DNA of 45,791 bases from Xanthomonas arboricola (GCF_003353015.1 NZ_QREM01000009.1:1016048-1061838), one strand, 5' to 3'; counted from the first letter of the stretch, positions 26,858 through 36,650 are shown. Notes: generated by a model not told the origin, from the sequence alone. Translations and numbers: made by a program.

Positions 26858-27559
26858 CTAGCGCCCCGGTTCGTCGTTCCACAGCAGCTTGTGCAGCTGC
26901 ATCTGGAAGCGTACCGGCAGGCGGTCGGCCACGATCCAGTCGGCCAGCTGCCGCGGCGTCACCTCGCTCTTGCTGGGCGAAAACCATACCGTGCAGCGGC
27001 GGTCCAGCGCGTGGGCCGCAACGATCTCGCGCGCCCATTCGTAATCGGCACGGCTGCAGATCACCAACTTGATCTGGTCGCGTGCGGTCAGCAGCGGCAG
27101 ATTCTCCCAGCGATTGCGCTGTTGCTCGCCGGATGCAGGGGTCTTGATGTCGACCACGCGCGAGACGCGCGGATCGACCGCCGACACGTCCAGCGCGCCG
27201 GACGTCTCCAGCGAGACATCGAAGCCGGCATCGCACAGTTTCTGCAGCAGCACCAGGCAGCGCTTCTGCGCCAGCGGCTCGCCGCCGGTCACGCAGACAT
27301 GGCGCACGCCGTGGCCGGTGACCTCGGCGACGATCGCATCGATGTCGTACCACTCACCGCCATGGAAGGCGTAGGCGGTATCGCAGTAATGGCAGCGCAG
27401 CGGGCAGCCGGTCAGACGCACGAACACGGTCGGCCAGCCGGCCGCCTCGGCTTCGCCTTGCAGGGACAGGAAGATTTCGGTGATCTTCAATCGCGGCAAC
27501 GGCGACTGGACGATCTCGCTGGGGACGGCGGCGGCGTTCATGGGCAAAGTATGCGCCAC
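26858..27559 (-). CDS. queE: 7-carboxy-7-deazaguanine synthase QueE
   Basis: Radical SAM enzyme of 233 residues that converts carboxy-tetrahydropterin to 7-carboxy-7-deazaguanine, the step before QueC. The iron-sulfur motif CxxxCxxC is Cys52, Cys56 and Cys59 (TGCPLRCHYCDTAY). N-terminal EIFLSLQGEAEAAGWPTVFVRLTG, central VCVTGGEPLAQ and SLETSGALD and C-terminal FSPSKSEV are family hallmarks. An ATG six codons downstream is an alternative start. It closes the tol-pal operon, 26 bp after cpoB's neighbour boundary and on the same strand. Confidence 0.95.
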   Translation of the reverse strand: MAHTLPMNAAAVPSEIVQSPLPRLKITEIFLSLQGEAEAAGWPTVFVRLTGCPLRCHYCDTAYAFHGGEWYDIDAIVAEVTGHGVRHVCVTGGEPLAQKRCLVLLQKLCDAGFDVSLETSGALDVSAVDPRVSRVVDIKTPASGEQQRNRWENLPLLTARDQIKLVICSRADYEWAREIVAAHALDRRCTVWFSPSKSEVTPRQLADWIVADRLPVRFQMQLHKLLWNDEPGR

Positions 27560-27585
27560 GCCAGAAGGCGCGAACGCAGCGCGGC

Positions 27586-28404
27586 TCAGCGCAGTTGCTG
27601 GCCGAGACGGATGGACTGCAGACGCTCCTGGGCCACGCGCGCTGCGTCGGAGCCGGGATACTGCGTTGCGACCTGCTGCAAGGTCTGCTGGGCCTGGTCG
27701 TTCTTGCCTTCGCCATACTGCGACAGGCCAAGCTTCAACAGGCCGCCAGCGGCCTTGTCATGCGTGGGATAGCGGCTGACCAGATCGCGGAACTGCGCCT
27801 CGGCCAGCTGGAAATTTCGGGTGGCGTAATAGCTTTCGCCCAGCCAGTACAAGGCATTGGGGGTGTAGACGCCATTGGGATAGAGCTCGAGAAAGCTCAA
27901 AAACAACTGCGAGGCATCGTCGTACTTGCCGTTCTTCAATGCATCGAAGGCAACGTTGTAGGCAGTGCGTTCGTCGTTGCTGACGGCCATCGTGCCTGGA
28001 TCGCCATGCACGCTGGGCGGCTTCTCGGAAGTTGCCGCCGCTGCAGGCCGCGCGGCAGGTGCCGGGGCCGGTGTGACGCTGCCGGTGGGCGATGGCAATG
28101 GCGGCGTTGCGCCACCTGCCCCTTCCAGCCGGTTCAGGCGTCCGTCCAGATCCAGATACTGGTCCTTGGACTGCTGCTTGAGTTGTTCGTTGTCGTGCTG
28201 CAGCTGCTCCACGGTCGCTCGCAAGCCCTGCAGGTCCGAACGCGCCTGCTGCAGCTGATTGAGAAGATCGTTGTTGGCCTGGCTGTTGGCCTGCTGCTGC
28301 TCAAGCACGGCAACACGATCAGCGAGACTGGCTCGCTGCGCGTGCGCCGGCGCGGCGACCACAAGGGCCGCCGCGACGAACAGGGATGTCACTCGAAAGC
28401 GCAT
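27586..28404 (-). CDS. cpoB: Cell division coordinator CpoB (YbgF)
   Basis: Periplasmic protein of 272 residues linking Tol-Pal outer-membrane constriction with peptidoglycan synthesis. A signal peptide (RVTSLFVAAALVVAAPAHA) is followed by a trimerising coiled coil (VAVLEQQQANSQANNDLLNQLQQ, LQHDNEQLKQQSKDQ), an Ala/Pro-rich linker and a TPR domain (YNVAFDALKNGKYDDASQLFLSFLELYPNGVYTPNALYWLGESYY). Start lies 6 bp after the pal stop. Length and order match the family. Confidence 0.95.
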   Translation of the reverse strand: MRFRVTSLFVAAALVVAAPAHAQRASLADRVAVLEQQQANSQANNDLLNQLQQARSDLQGLRATVEQLQHDNEQLKQQSKDQYLDLDGRLNRLEGAGGATPPLPSPTGSVTPAPAPAARPAAAATSEKPPSVHGDPGTMAVSNDERTAYNVAFDALKNGKYDDASQLFLSFLELYPNGVYTPNALYWLGESYYATRNFQLAEAQFRDLVSRYPTHDKAAGGLLKLGLSQYGEGKNDQAQQTLQQVATQYPGSDAARVAQERLQSIRLGQQLR

Positions 28405-28410
28405 CGCTTC

Positions 28411-28929
28411 TTACTGAGCCGTGTACACGATTTCAACACGACGGTTCTGCGACCAGCAGCTTTCGCTGGTTTCGGTGCAGACCGGACGCTCTTCGCCGTA
28501 GCTGACCACGGTCAGCTGGCTGGCCGAACCGCCGGCAGCCTGCAGCGAGGACGACACGGCGTTGCCGCGACGCTCGCCCAGACCCATGTTGTACTCGCGC
28601 GAACCGCGCTCGTCGGCATTGCCCTGCAGGGTGATGCGCGAGGACGGACGGTCACGCAGGTACTTGGCGTGGCACGCCATGATGGCCTGGAATTCCGGCT
28701 TCAGGGAGTCCTGATCCAGATCGAAGTAGACAACGCGCTGGCGCAGGCAGGCATCGGTATCCAGGTCGCCCGGGCCGTACAGGCCAGAGGTGGACGGGCC
28801 GGTGGGAACGGAGGAACCAGTGGTGGTGTCAGTCGCAGGAGGCGGAGTTTCCTTCACCTTCTTCGAACAACCGGCCAGCACGGCCACGGACAACAGGGAG
28901 ACAAGCAAGACGCGGGTGGACTTGTTCAT
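28411..28929 (-). CDS. pal: Peptidoglycan-associated lipoprotein Pal
   Basis: Outer-membrane lipoprotein of 172 residues. The signal peptide ends in a lipobox LAGC (VSLLSVAVLAGCSKK). The OmpA-like domain binds peptidoglycan: VYFDLDQDSLKPEFQAIM, GNADERGSREYNMGLGERR and SYGEERPVCTETSESCWSQNRRVEIVY. The frame extends upstream, but MNKSTRVLL from 28929 gives the lipoprotein signal. It interacts with TolB and anchors the outer membrane to the wall. Confidence 0.97.
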   Translation of the reverse strand: MNKSTRVLLVSLLSVAVLAGCSKKVKETPPPATDTTTGSSVPTGPSTSGLYGPGDLDTDACLRQRVVYFDLDQDSLKPEFQAIMACHAKYLRDRPSSRITLQGNADERGSREYNMGLGERRGNAVSSSLQAAGGSASQLTVVSYGEERPVCTETSESCWSQNRRVEIVYTAQ

Positions 28930-28986
28930 GGGATACCTATGGAGGCTCTGGGCCAATGAGTGGTTTAACGCAGCGAAATATTAACA

Positions 28987-30306
28987 TTAATGCGCGGTTC
29001 GGTAAGGCCCCCACGAAGGTTCTCTCACATCTCCATCGGCCAGCACCAGGCGCTGGCGGACGCGAGCGTCGGCAGACACGGCGTAGAGCACGCCGCGGCC
29101 ACCCTCACGTGCGGCGTACAGCACCATGCTGGCGTTCGGCGCGAAGCTCGGCGATTCGTCCAGCGACCCGGGCGACAGCGTGCTCCAGCTGGGCGAACCC
29201 AGGCTGCGATCCATCATGGCGATGCGGTAGCTGTTGCCGCTGCCCTGCGCCACGGCGATCTTCTTGCCGTCGAACGAGACGCTGGCGGTGGCGTTGTAGT
29301 TGCCCTGGAAGGTCACGCGGTTGGCGCTGCCGCCGCTTGCGGCCACCTGGTAGATCTGCGGACGACCGCCGCGATCGGAGGTGAAGTAGATGCTGCCGCC
29401 GTCCGGCGCCCAGGTCGGCTCGGTATCGATGCCGAAGTGGTTGGTCAGCTGGGTCAGCTGCTTGCTGCCCAGGTCCATCACGTAGATTTCCGGATTGCCG
29501 CTGCGCGACAGTGCCAGCGCCAGGCGACGCCCGTCCGGCGAGAACGACGGCGCACCGTTGATGCCGCGGAAGCTGGACACCAGTTCACGCGCGCCGGTGG
29601 CGATGTCCTGCAGGTAGATCGAGGAATTGCCGCGCTCGAAGCTCACGTAGGCCAGCTTCTTGCCGTCCGGGCTCCAGTTCGGCGACAGCAGCGGTTCGGC
29701 CGAACGCACGATGGTCTGCGGGTTGTAGCCATCCGAATCGGCCACCATCAGCGCATAACGCATCGCCCCGCCCTTGCCGCTGGCGGTCACGTAGGCAATC
29801 CGGGTCCAGAACGCGCCGCGCACGCCGGTGATCTTTTCGTAGATGGCATCGGCCATCTGGTGCGAGACGTCGCGCATCGCATTGGCACGCGCCGTCATCG
29901 CCAGGCCGAGCATGCGCTCGCCCTTGGCCACGTCGAACAGTTCGTACTCGACGCGGTAAGCGCCTTCGCCGGCGTCCATGACGCGGCCGACCACGATGTA
30001 GTTCTGCTTGAGCGTGCGCCAGGTCTGGAACTGCACCTCGGTGCCGCGGGTCGGCTTCTCGACGATCTGCGCAACCGGCAAGGTGCGGAACTGGCCGGAG
30101 CGGTCCAGGTCGGCGCCGACGACAGCAGAGACATCGGTCTGCGGCGCAGTGCCGGAGCCCTGGTAGGGCATGGGCACGACGGTGATCGGCGTGGCCGAGG
30201 CGCTACCGCCGACGATATCGATGGTGAGTCCTTGCTGTTGCGCGAACGCGCTCAGCGGCAACAACAGGACGGTCAAGGCAGCTAGCCAACGCAGCGGTTT
30301 TTTCAT
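28987..30306 (-). CDS. tolB: Tol-Pal system protein TolB
   Basis: Periplasmic protein of 439 residues. A signal peptide (KKPLRWLAALTVLLLPLSAFAQ) is followed by the N-terminal alpha/beta domain and a six-blade beta-propeller with repeated SPDG(K/R) segments: LSPNWSPDGKKLAYVSFERG, PSFSPDGRRLALALSRSGNPEIYVMDL and PTWAPDGGSIYFTSDRGGRPQIYQV. It contacts Pal and TolA. The ATG at 30306 is chosen over upstream possibilities because it starts the signal peptide. A 254-bp spacer separates it from tolA. Confidence 0.96.
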   Translation of the reverse strand: MKKPLRWLAALTVLLLPLSAFAQQQGLTIDIVGGSASATPITVVPMPYQGSGTAPQTDVSAVVGADLDRSGQFRTLPVAQIVEKPTRGTEVQFQTWRTLKQNYIVVGRVMDAGEGAYRVEYELFDVAKGERMLGLAMTARANAMRDVSHQMADAIYEKITGVRGAFWTRIAYVTASGKGGAMRYALMVADSDGYNPQTIVRSAEPLLSPNWSPDGKKLAYVSFERGNSSIYLQDIATGARELVSSFRGINGAPSFSPDGRRLALALSRSGNPEIYVMDLGSKQLTQLTNHFGIDTEPTWAPDGGSIYFTSDRGGRPQIYQVAASGGSANRVTFQGNYNATASVSFDGKKIAVAQGSGNSYRIAMMDRSLGSPSWSTLSPGSLDESPSFAPNASMVLYAAREGGRGVLYAVSADARVRQRLVLADGDVREPSWGPYRTAH

Positions 30307-30560
30307 GGACGGCTCGGATCGGGCAGGAAAAGTGTGCAAGGGATACCAATCAGCGAGTGAACATACTCGCAATCGTGAACGAGACAGCGTGAAAATGAAG
30401 CGAGCGGCCGACCAGCGGGCAATTCCGGCAGCCGGACGAGCCTGCGGTGGTGCGCCACATCGATCGCCCGAACACCGGCGCCAAGCAGTCGCACCACCAC
30501 CCGCACAGCCGAGGCGCAGCGCAGGCCGTGCTGCCGCGCCCCAGCCACCCGCAACCTGCG

Positions 30561-31601
30561 CTACTGGTCCTGCGCGGTGAACACGAAGGTCAGGTTGCGC
30601 TGGAAGACCGACTCGAAACCGCGATACGGCAATGGCTGGGCACTCAGCACCGCGGCCTCGATCGAGCGCTGGCCGGCCTCGTCATAGGGACAGCCGGGCG
30701 CGACCTTGGCCTCCATCACGCTGCCGCCAGGCAACTGGCGGATGTTGATGGTGCACTTCTGGCCCGGCGGCACCGACGGCGGGCGCACCCACTGCGCCAG
30801 CACCTTTTGCTGGATCGCCGCAGCGTACTTGGCCGACAGATCGGTGCTGGTACCGCCCTGCCCCGCGGTCGGTTGCGCGCTGGCGGCGGCAGCCGACGAG
30901 GCCTGCTGCGCACGCGCAGCGGCGACCTGGCGCAGCTTCTGCTCGGCCAGCGCGGCCTCCTTGGTGGCCTGTTCGCGCTGGCGGCGGATGTCGGCGATCT
31001 TCTTCTCGCGCTCGGCATCGGCGGCAGCCTGTTGCGCGGCGGCCTGCTTCTTCTTGGCGTCGGCTTCTTCCTGCTGCTTGGCCAGCCGCAGTTTCTGCTC
31101 GGCCTCTTCCTGGCGCTTGCGCTCGGTCAGGTCGATCTGTTCCTGGCGGCGCTTGGCTTCCTGCTCCTGCTTGGCCTTTTCCGCCGACAGCGCGAGCGCG
31201 TCCACGCGCTCCTGGTCAATCTTGTCCGGCTGGGCGACACGCTCCTGCGCCTGCGCCTGCTGCGGCGTGGGCGCATCCTGCGGATGCGGTTCGGGAATCG
31301 GCTGCGGCGGCGGCACGGTATCTTCCGGCGCGGGCTCGGGCAGCGGCGCCGGCGGTGGCGGTGCCTCCACCGGCGTGGCCTTCAGCGCCTGGCGCGCGAC
31401 GCGCGCTTCGGCCGCGGACACATCCAGCGAGGCTTCCATGCTGGGATCGCCGGCGGCCGGCTCGACCGAGCGTTCGGGCGACCACAGCCAGCCGGCGATG
31501 AACACCAGCGCGACCAGTACGTGCACGACCAGCGCCAGCACGACCGGCCGCAGCCAGCCATCCTCGCGCGCCGTCTGGGTGGGGAGTGCGTCAGCGTGCA
31601 T
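30561..31601 (-). CDS. tolA: Tol-Pal system protein TolA
   Basis: Inner-membrane protein of 346 residues: one transmembrane helix (VVLALVVHVLVALVFIAGWLWS, about residues 19-40), a Pro-rich segment, then a long helical, Lys/Gln/Glu/Ala-rich rod (RRQEQIDLTERKRQEEAEQKL, ADAKKKQAAAQQAAADAEREK) and a C-terminal globular domain III (LAQWVRPPSVPPGQKCTINIRQLPGG...AAVLSAQPLPY). It transmits proton-motive energy from TolQR to Pal/TolB. The start overlaps the end of tolR by 11 nt. Confidence 0.95.
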   Translation of the reverse strand: MHADALPTQTAREDGWLRPVVLALVVHVLVALVFIAGWLWSPERSVEPAAGDPSMEASLDVSAAEARVARQALKATPVEAPPPPAPLPEPAPEDTVPPPQPIPEPHPQDAPTPQQAQAQERVAQPDKIDQERVDALALSAEKAKQEQEAKRRQEQIDLTERKRQEEAEQKLRLAKQQEEADAKKKQAAAQQAAADAEREKKIADIRRQREQATKEAALAEQKLRQVAAARAQQASSAAAASAQPTAGQGGTSTDLSAKYAAAIQQKVLAQWVRPPSVPPGQKCTINIRQLPGGSVMEAKVAPGCPYDEAGQRSIEAAVLSAQPLPYRGFESVFQRNLTFVFTAQDQ

Positions 31602-32040
31602 CGCTGCCTGCAGTGCCGCCGGAGTCGGAGATCAGGCCGACCTTCTCGACCTTGGCCTGCTTGAGCACGTCGATGGCGTCCATGATCTTTTGATATGGCG
31701 CGGCGCGATCGCCGGCCACCACCACGCGCGCGTCCTTGTCCTGCGCCACGATCGCGGCCAGCTGCGCCTGCAGCGCGGCCACGTCCATCGCCTGCGGCTT
31801 GCCCTTGGGCAGCTGCAGGGCAAGCTGGCCGTCGGCAGCGACCACCACCACGACCGGATCCTGCTTGCTCTCCAGCGCCTTGGCGCGCGAGCTCGGCAGG
31901 TTCACGTCGGTGCTCAGGGTCAGCAGCGGTGCGGTCACCATGAAGATGATCAGCAGCACCAGCATCACGTCGATGTACGGCACGACGTTGATGTCGGATT
32001 TGAGCTTGCGCTTCTTACGGCGGGAAATACCGGAAATCAT
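31591..32040 (-). CDS. tolR: Tol-Pal system protein TolR
   Basis: ExbD/TolR family protein of 149 residues. The single transmembrane helix INVVPYIDVMLVLLIIFMVTAP carries the proton-coupled Asp, and the periplasmic domain has VVVAADGQLALQLP and ARVVVAGDRAAPYQKIMDAIDVL. Works with TolQ as ion-driven stator. Unusually it is separated from tolQ by 235 bp. Confidence 0.95.
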   Translation of the reverse strand: MISGISRRKKRKLKSDINVVPYIDVMLVLLIIFMVTAPLLTLSTDVNLPSSRAKALESKQDPVVVVVAADGQLALQLPKGKPQAMDVAALQAQLAAIVAQDKDARVVVAGDRAAPYQKIMDAIDVLKQAKVEKVGLISDSGGTAGSDAR

Positions 32041-32275
32041 CGAGGAACGTTCCTATTGATCCCCCGCACATGCAGGTGCGGGCTGTTGCGGGGGACTCGC
32101 CCATCCAATCCTTCGCACAGGTGGGTGCGCGCTGTCGCGGATGGCTGGCCGGTCCAATCCCTGCGCTGCGGGAAACGGGCACGGGCAAACGCAGCACCCG
32201 GCATGTCCGCACGCCGGAATGTGCGGACCATGACGGGGCACTCGCCTGGCTGCCGGCTGTCGCAGGGCACGCGCA
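32041..32275 (-). repeat. Hairpin-rich tandem repeat between tolQ and tolR
   Basis: A unit of about 49 bp (CGCACA...GGTGCG.GCTGT.GCGG...CCAATCC) occurs twice, imperfectly, at 32065-32112 and 32114-32162. A separate perfect inverted repeat GTCCGCAC/GTGCGGAC lies at 32205-32228, and CCCGCAC/GTGCGGG pairs in the first unit (minus strand). No gene is visible. Confidence 0.6.
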
Positions 32276-33055
32276 TCACTCGTCTGCGCCGGCCTGGCGC
32301 TGCAGGATCGAGCTGAACTCGTCGGCGAAGGTCTCGTAGCGCACCGACAGCCGCTCCACGCGGGTGGTGAAGCGGTTGTAGGCCCACACCGCGGGAATCG
32401 CCACGAACAGGCCGATGGCGGTAGCGAACAGGGCTTCGGAAATACCCGGCGCCACGGCCGCGATACCGGCCTGCTCGCCGCTGCTGACCATGTCGTGCAT
32501 GGTCACCATGATGCCGAACACGGTACCGACCAGGCCGACGTACGGCGCGGTGGAGCCGATGTTGGCCAGCAGTTCGAGATTGCGCTCGAGCTGGTCGACC
32601 TCGCGGGTAAAGGCGGTGCGCATGGCACGCTGCGCGCCTTCCAGCTGCACCCGCCCGTCCAGCCGGCGGCGGTCACGCAGCCGCGAGAACTCGCGGAAGC
32701 CGCTCTCGAACATCGACTCCAGGCCGCCGACGGTGCGGTTGCGGTCGGTGGCCGAGGCGTAGAGCTTGGCCAGGTCGGCGCCGGACCAGAAGCGGTTCTC
32801 GAACTCGTCCGCCTCGCGGTTGGCCTGCTTGAAGGCGCGTGCCTTGCGGAAGATGATCACCCAGCTGATGAACGAGCCGATCAGCAGCAGCAACACGATG
32901 ATCTTGACCGGGATACTCGCCCGCAGGATCAGATCGACATAGTTGATGCTGCTGTTGTGCGCCACGCTGGCGGTCTGTGCCGCAGCGGCGGCAACGTCCT
33001 GCGGTAGTGCTTCCACTACCGTGTCCTGCAGGGCCAGGAGCAATGCAATCGACAT
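32276..33055 (-). CDS. tolQ: Tol-Pal system protein TolQ
   Basis: ExbB/TolQ family inner-membrane protein of 259 residues with three transmembrane segments: ASIPVKIIVLLLLIGSFISWVIIF, the central region around ELLANIGSTAPYVGLVGTVFGIM and GISEALFATAIGLFVAIPAVWAYN. With TolR it forms the stator that energises TolA. Starts 11 bp downstream of the ybgC stop. Confidence 0.96.
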   Translation of the reverse strand: MSIALLLALQDTVVEALPQDVAAAAAQTASVAHNSSINYVDLILRASIPVKIIVLLLLIGSFISWVIIFRKARAFKQANREADEFENRFWSGADLAKLYASATDRNRTVGGLESMFESGFREFSRLRDRRRLDGRVQLEGAQRAMRTAFTREVDQLERNLELLANIGSTAPYVGLVGTVFGIMVTMHDMVSSGEQAGIAAVAPGISEALFATAIGLFVAIPAVWAYNRFTTRVERLSVRYETFADEFSSILQRQAGADE

Positions 33056-33066
33056 CCGTTTGTTCC

Positions 33067-33501
33067 TCAGTAATCGGATTCTGGGGTTTCTAGAGCTTTC
33101 AACACGTCATACAGCGCATCGTCCATCCCGCGCGGGCGGAAGTCGCCGGTGCCGAGTGCGGCAATGCGCACCTCGGCGGTCAGCAGCACTTCGCCCTCGC
33201 GACGTACCGACTGCGCAAACAGCAGGCTGGCCCGTCTGCATCGCAGCAACACTGCCGACACCGACAGCGCATCGTCGAGCCGGGCCGGCTTGAGGAAATC
33301 CAGTTGCATCGAGCGGACCGCAAACACCAGCTCGTGCTGCTGGCGCATCAGGTCCTGCCCGTAGCCGGCCGCGCGCATCCATTCGCTGCGCGCACGCTCC
33401 ATGAAGGCGACGTAGCGCGCATGGTAGACCACCCCGCCGGCGTCGGTATCTTCCCAGTAGACGCGTGTCGGCCAACTGAATACAGGCGGGGAGTCGGACA
33501 T
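33067..33501 (-). CDS. ybgC: Acyl-CoA thioesterase YbgC
   Basis: Hotdog-fold thioesterase of 144 residues, commonly the first gene of tol-pal operons. The signature YWEDTDAGGVVYHARYVAFMERARSEWMRA contains the catalytic Asp and the GVVYHARY segment. The frame continues upstream; MSDSPPVFSW from 33501 (within a GGGAGTC/GGGAATC heptad run) fits the family length, with ATG 33525 as alternative. Role in lipid metabolism at the envelope. Confidence 0.92.
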   Translation of the reverse strand: MSDSPPVFSWPTRVYWEDTDAGGVVYHARYVAFMERARSEWMRAAGYGQDLMRQQHELVFAVRSMQLDFLKPARLDDALSVSAVLLRCRRASLLFAQSVRREGEVLLTAEVRIAALGTGDFRPRGMDDALYDVLKALETPESDY

Positions 33502-33577
33502 CGGGAGTCGGGAATCGGCGGTCATGGACACGGAATGGTGGTCGAGACGGCCCGGGCGAGCGACGAACGGAGCGTCA

Positions 33578-34612
33578 TCAGAACAGCTCTCCCGGCTCGC
33601 CGATGCCCGGGGCACGATCGCGCGGCGGCTTCAGGCCCAGGTGCAGGTAGGCCTTGGTGGTGACCATGCGGCCGCGCGCGGTGCGGATCAGAAAGCCCTG
33701 CTGGATCAGGTAGGGCTCGATCACGTCTTCCAGCGTGCCGCGCTCTTCCGACAGCGAGGCGGCCAGGGATTCCACACCCACCGGGCCGCCGTCGAAATGT
33801 TCGACGATGGTGCGCAGCATGCGGCGGTCGAGCTCGTCGAAGCCTTCCGGATCCACTTTCAGCATCTGCATGGCGGCCTGCGCCACCGGCAGGTCGATAT
33901 GCCCGGCCGCCTTGACCTGGGCGAAGTCGCGCACCCGCCGCAGCAGCCGGTTGGCGATCCGCGGGGTGCCGCGCGCGCGGCGGGCGATCTCGGCCGCGCC
34001 TTCGGGCGTGCAGTCGATGCCCAGGATCGCCGCCGAGCGGATCACGATGCGGGTCAGTTCCGGCGGCGAATAGAACTCCAGCCGCTGCACGATGCCGAAG
34101 CGGTCGCGCAGTGGCGCGGTCAGCAGGCCGGCACGGGTGGTGGCGCCGATCAGGGTGAACGGCGGCAGGTCGATCTTGATCGAGCGCGCGGCCGGGCCGT
34201 CGCCGATCATGATGTCGATCTGGAAATCTTCCATCGCCGGATACAGCACTTCTTCCACCACCGGCGAGAGGCGATGGATCTCGTCGATGAACAGCACGTC
34301 GTGCGGCTGCAGGTTGGTCAGCAGCGCGGCCAGGTCGCCGGCCTTCTCGATCACCGGGCCGGAGGTGGAGCGCAGATTGACACCCAACTCGTTGGCGATG
34401 ACGTGGCTGAGCGTGGTCTTGCCCAGGCCGGGCGGGCCGAAGATCAGCACGTGGTCCATCGCCTCGCCGCGCGCCTTGGCCGCTTCGATGTAGATCTCCA
34501 TCTGCTCGCGCACCGGCTGCTGGCCGAGATAGTCGGCCAGGCGCTTGGGCCGGATGCTCGCATCGGCGGCATCGTCTTCGCGGGTGGCACTGCTGGCGAT
34601 GATGCGGTCCAT
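33578..34612 (-). CDS. ruvB: Holliday junction helicase RuvB
   Basis: AAA+ motor of 344 residues that drives branch migration with RuvA. Walker A is [10 protein letters not shown] (residues 59-68), Walker [12 protein letters not shown], sensor 1 [11 protein letters not shown], and the C-terminal winged helix holds [17 protein letters not shown] 34612 gives the usual length. It lies separated from ruvA and ruvC by kup. Confidence 0.97.
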   Translation of the reverse strand: MDRIIASSATREDDAADASIRPKRLADYLGQQPVREQMEIYIEAAKARGEAMDHVLIFGPPGLGKTTLSHVIANELGVNLRSTSGPVIEKAGDLAALLTNLQPHDVLFIDEIHRLSPVVEEVLYPAMEDFQIDIMIGDGPAARSIKIDLPPFTLIGATTRAGLLTAPLRDRFGIVQRLEFYSPPELTRIVIRSAAILGIDCTPEGAAEIARRARGTPRIANRLLRRVRDFAQVKAAGHIDLPVAQAAMQMLKVDPEGFDELDRRMLRTIVEHFDGGPVGVESLAASLSEERGTLEDVIEPYLIQQGFLIRTARGRMVTTKAYLHLGLKPPRDRAPGIGEPGELF

Positions 34613-34619
34613 TAGAGCT

Positions 34620-34727
34620 GGGATTGGGGATTCGTCATTCGGGATTGGCAGCTAGCTAGTATGGGCTGCGAGGCGCCTCCGGCGCTACGCTCTTGCCAAT
34701 CCCGATTCCCCGATCCCCAATCCCGGG
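34620..34727. repeat. Inverted heptad repeats (GGGATTG) between ruvB and kup
   Basis: Left arm 34620-34649 (GGGATTGGGGATTCG...) and right arm 34694-34727 (TGCCAATCCCGATTCC...) are reverse-complementary over most of their length and enclose a GC-rich loop of 44 bp. Confidence 0.8.
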
Positions 34728-34742
34728 CCGCCGCAGGCGGCC

Positions 34743-36650
34743 TCAGATCTCGACCTGGGCGCCCAGCTCGACCAGGCGGTTGCCGGGGATGCGGAAGAAG
34801 CCGGTGGCCGGGGCGGCGTTGCGATGCATCAGCGCGAACAGCTTGTCGCGCCAGATCGGCATGCCGCGGTTGGCGCTGGCCACGATGGTCTCGCGGCTGG
34901 CGAAGAAGGTGGTGTCCATCGGGTCGAAATGGATGCCACCCTGGTCGCACGAGCGCATCAGCGCCAGCGGCACGTCCGGGGTCTCCATGAAGCCGAAGCG
35001 CACATAGACGCGGTAGAACTCGTCGCCGATCGATTCGATCTGCAGGCGCTTGTCGGCCGGCGCATACGGGATCGGCAAGGTGTCGACGTTGAGGAAGATG
35101 TTGCGCTCGTGCAGCACCTTGTTGTGCTTGAGGTTGTGCATCAACGCATGCGGCACGACCATCGGGTCGGCGGTGAGGAACACCGCCATGCCCGGCACGC
35201 GCGCCGGCGGGGCCAGCATCAGGCCCGGCAGGAAGCTGTCGATGCGGATGCCGTCCTTGCGGATTTCCTCGCGCAGCAGCGCGCGGCCGCGGCGCCAGGT
35301 GCGCATCAGGGTGAACACCACGATGCCCAGCGCCAGCGGGAACCACGCGCCCTGCAGCAGCTTGGCGCCGTTGGCGATGACGAAGGCCAGCTCGATGATG
35401 AAGAACACCACGCACAGCGGCAGCACCCAGTTGCGCCAGCGCGGCCACAACGACCGCGCCACCAGCGCCAGCAGCAGGGTGTCGATCAGCATCGTCATCG
35501 ACACCGAGATGCCGTAGGCCACCGCCAGGTTGGTGGAACTGCGGAAGATCAGCACCAGCGCGATCACCATCACCATCAACAGCCAGTTGATGCCGGGCAC
35601 GTAGATCTGGCCGATGGTGGTGCGCGAGGTGTGCTTGATCAGCATGCGCGGGATGTAGCCCAGCTGCATCGCCTGGCGGGCCACCGAATAGGCGCCGGTG
35701 ATGACCGCCTGCGAGGCGATCACCGCCGCCAGCGTGGCCAGGATGATCATCGGATACAGCGCCCAGCCCGGCACCGCTTCAAAGAACGGGTTCTTCAGTG
35801 CGGAAGGGTGATTGAGCACCAGCGCGCCCTGCCCCAGGTAGTTGAGCAGCAGCATCGGCAGCACGAAGAAATACCAGCCGTGGCGGATCGGCCTGGCGCC
35901 GAAGTGGCCCATGTCCGCATACAGCGCCTCGCCGCCGGTCACCGCCAGCACCACCGCGCCGAGGATGAACACCCCGTGCCAGCCATGCTCCATGAAGAAG
36001 CGGATCGCCCACCACGGGTTGAAGGCCTTCAGCACTTCCGGCGCATCGATGATGTTCCAGGCGCCGATCGCCCCCAGCGACAGGAACCACAGGCAGGTGA
36101 TCGGCCCGAACACCTTGCCGACCTTTTCGGTGCCGAAGCGCTGCACCATGAACACCACCAGCAGCACGATCACGGTGATCGGCACGATGAAGGGATGCAG
36201 GCTGGGCGCGGCGATTTCCAGGCCTTCCACCGCGCCCATCACCGAGATGGCCGGGGTGATCACGCCATCGCCGAAGAACAGCGAGGCGCCGAAGATGCCG
36301 AGGATGCCGACCACGTACGCCGAGCGCGAGCCGTTGCGCATGGTGCGCTGGGTCAGCGCCATCAAGGCCATGATGCCGCCCTCGCCCTCGTTGTCGGCGC
36401 GCATGATGATGGTGACGTACTTGAGCGTCACCGTGACCATCAGCGCCCAGAACGCCAGCGACAGCACGCCCAGCACGGTGTCGTGATCGCTGGTCAGCCC
36501 GTAGTGCGGCGAGAACGCCTCCTTGAGGGTGTACAGCGGACTGGTGCCGATATCGCCGAAGACGACGCCGATGGCGCCGATGACCAAGGCCATATGGCGA
36601 TTGGCGGGCGCATGGCCGTGGCCAGCTGCGGAAGTGGGGGTCTGGGACAT
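34743..36650 (-). CDS. kup: KUP-family potassium uptake protein
   Basis: Low-affinity potassium:proton symporter of 635 residues with about twelve membrane helices in the first 440 residues and a cytoplasmic C terminus. Family signatures are [83 protein letters not shown] and [11 protein letters not shown]. The start ATG 36650 precedes a Gly/His-rich N terminus; the frame extends further but without similarity. Placed between ruvA and ruvB, interrupting the ruv cluster. Confidence 0.95.
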   Translation of the reverse strand: MSQTPTSAAGHGHAPANRHMALVIGAIGVVFGDIGTSPLYTLKEAFSPHYGLTSDHDTVLGVLSLAFWALMVTVTLKYVTIIMRADNEGEGGIMALMALTQRTMRNGSRSAYVVGILGIFGASLFFGDGVITPAISVMGAVEGLEIAAPSLHPFIVPITVIVLLVVFMVQRFGTEKVGKVFGPITCLWFLSLGAIGAWNIIDAPEVLKAFNPWWAIRFFMEHGWHGVFILGAVVLAVTGGEALYADMGHFGARPIRHGWYFFVLPMLLLNYLGQGALVLNHPSALKNPFFEAVPGWALYPMIILATLAAVIASQAVITGAYSVARQAMQLGYIPRMLIKHTSRTTIGQIYVPGINWLLMVMVIALVLIFRSSTNLAVAYGISVSMTMLIDTLLLALVARSLWPRWRNWVLPLCVVFFIIELAFVIANGAKLLQGAWFPLALGIVVFTLMRTWRRGRALLREEIRKDGIRIDSFLPGLMLAPPARVPGMAVFLTADPMVVPHALMHNLKHNKVLHERNIFLNVDTLPIPYAPADKRLQIESIGDEFYRVYVRFGFMETPDVPLALMRSCDQGGIHFDPMDTTFFASRETIVASANRGMPIWRDKLFALMHRNAAPATGFFRIPGNRLVELGAQVEI

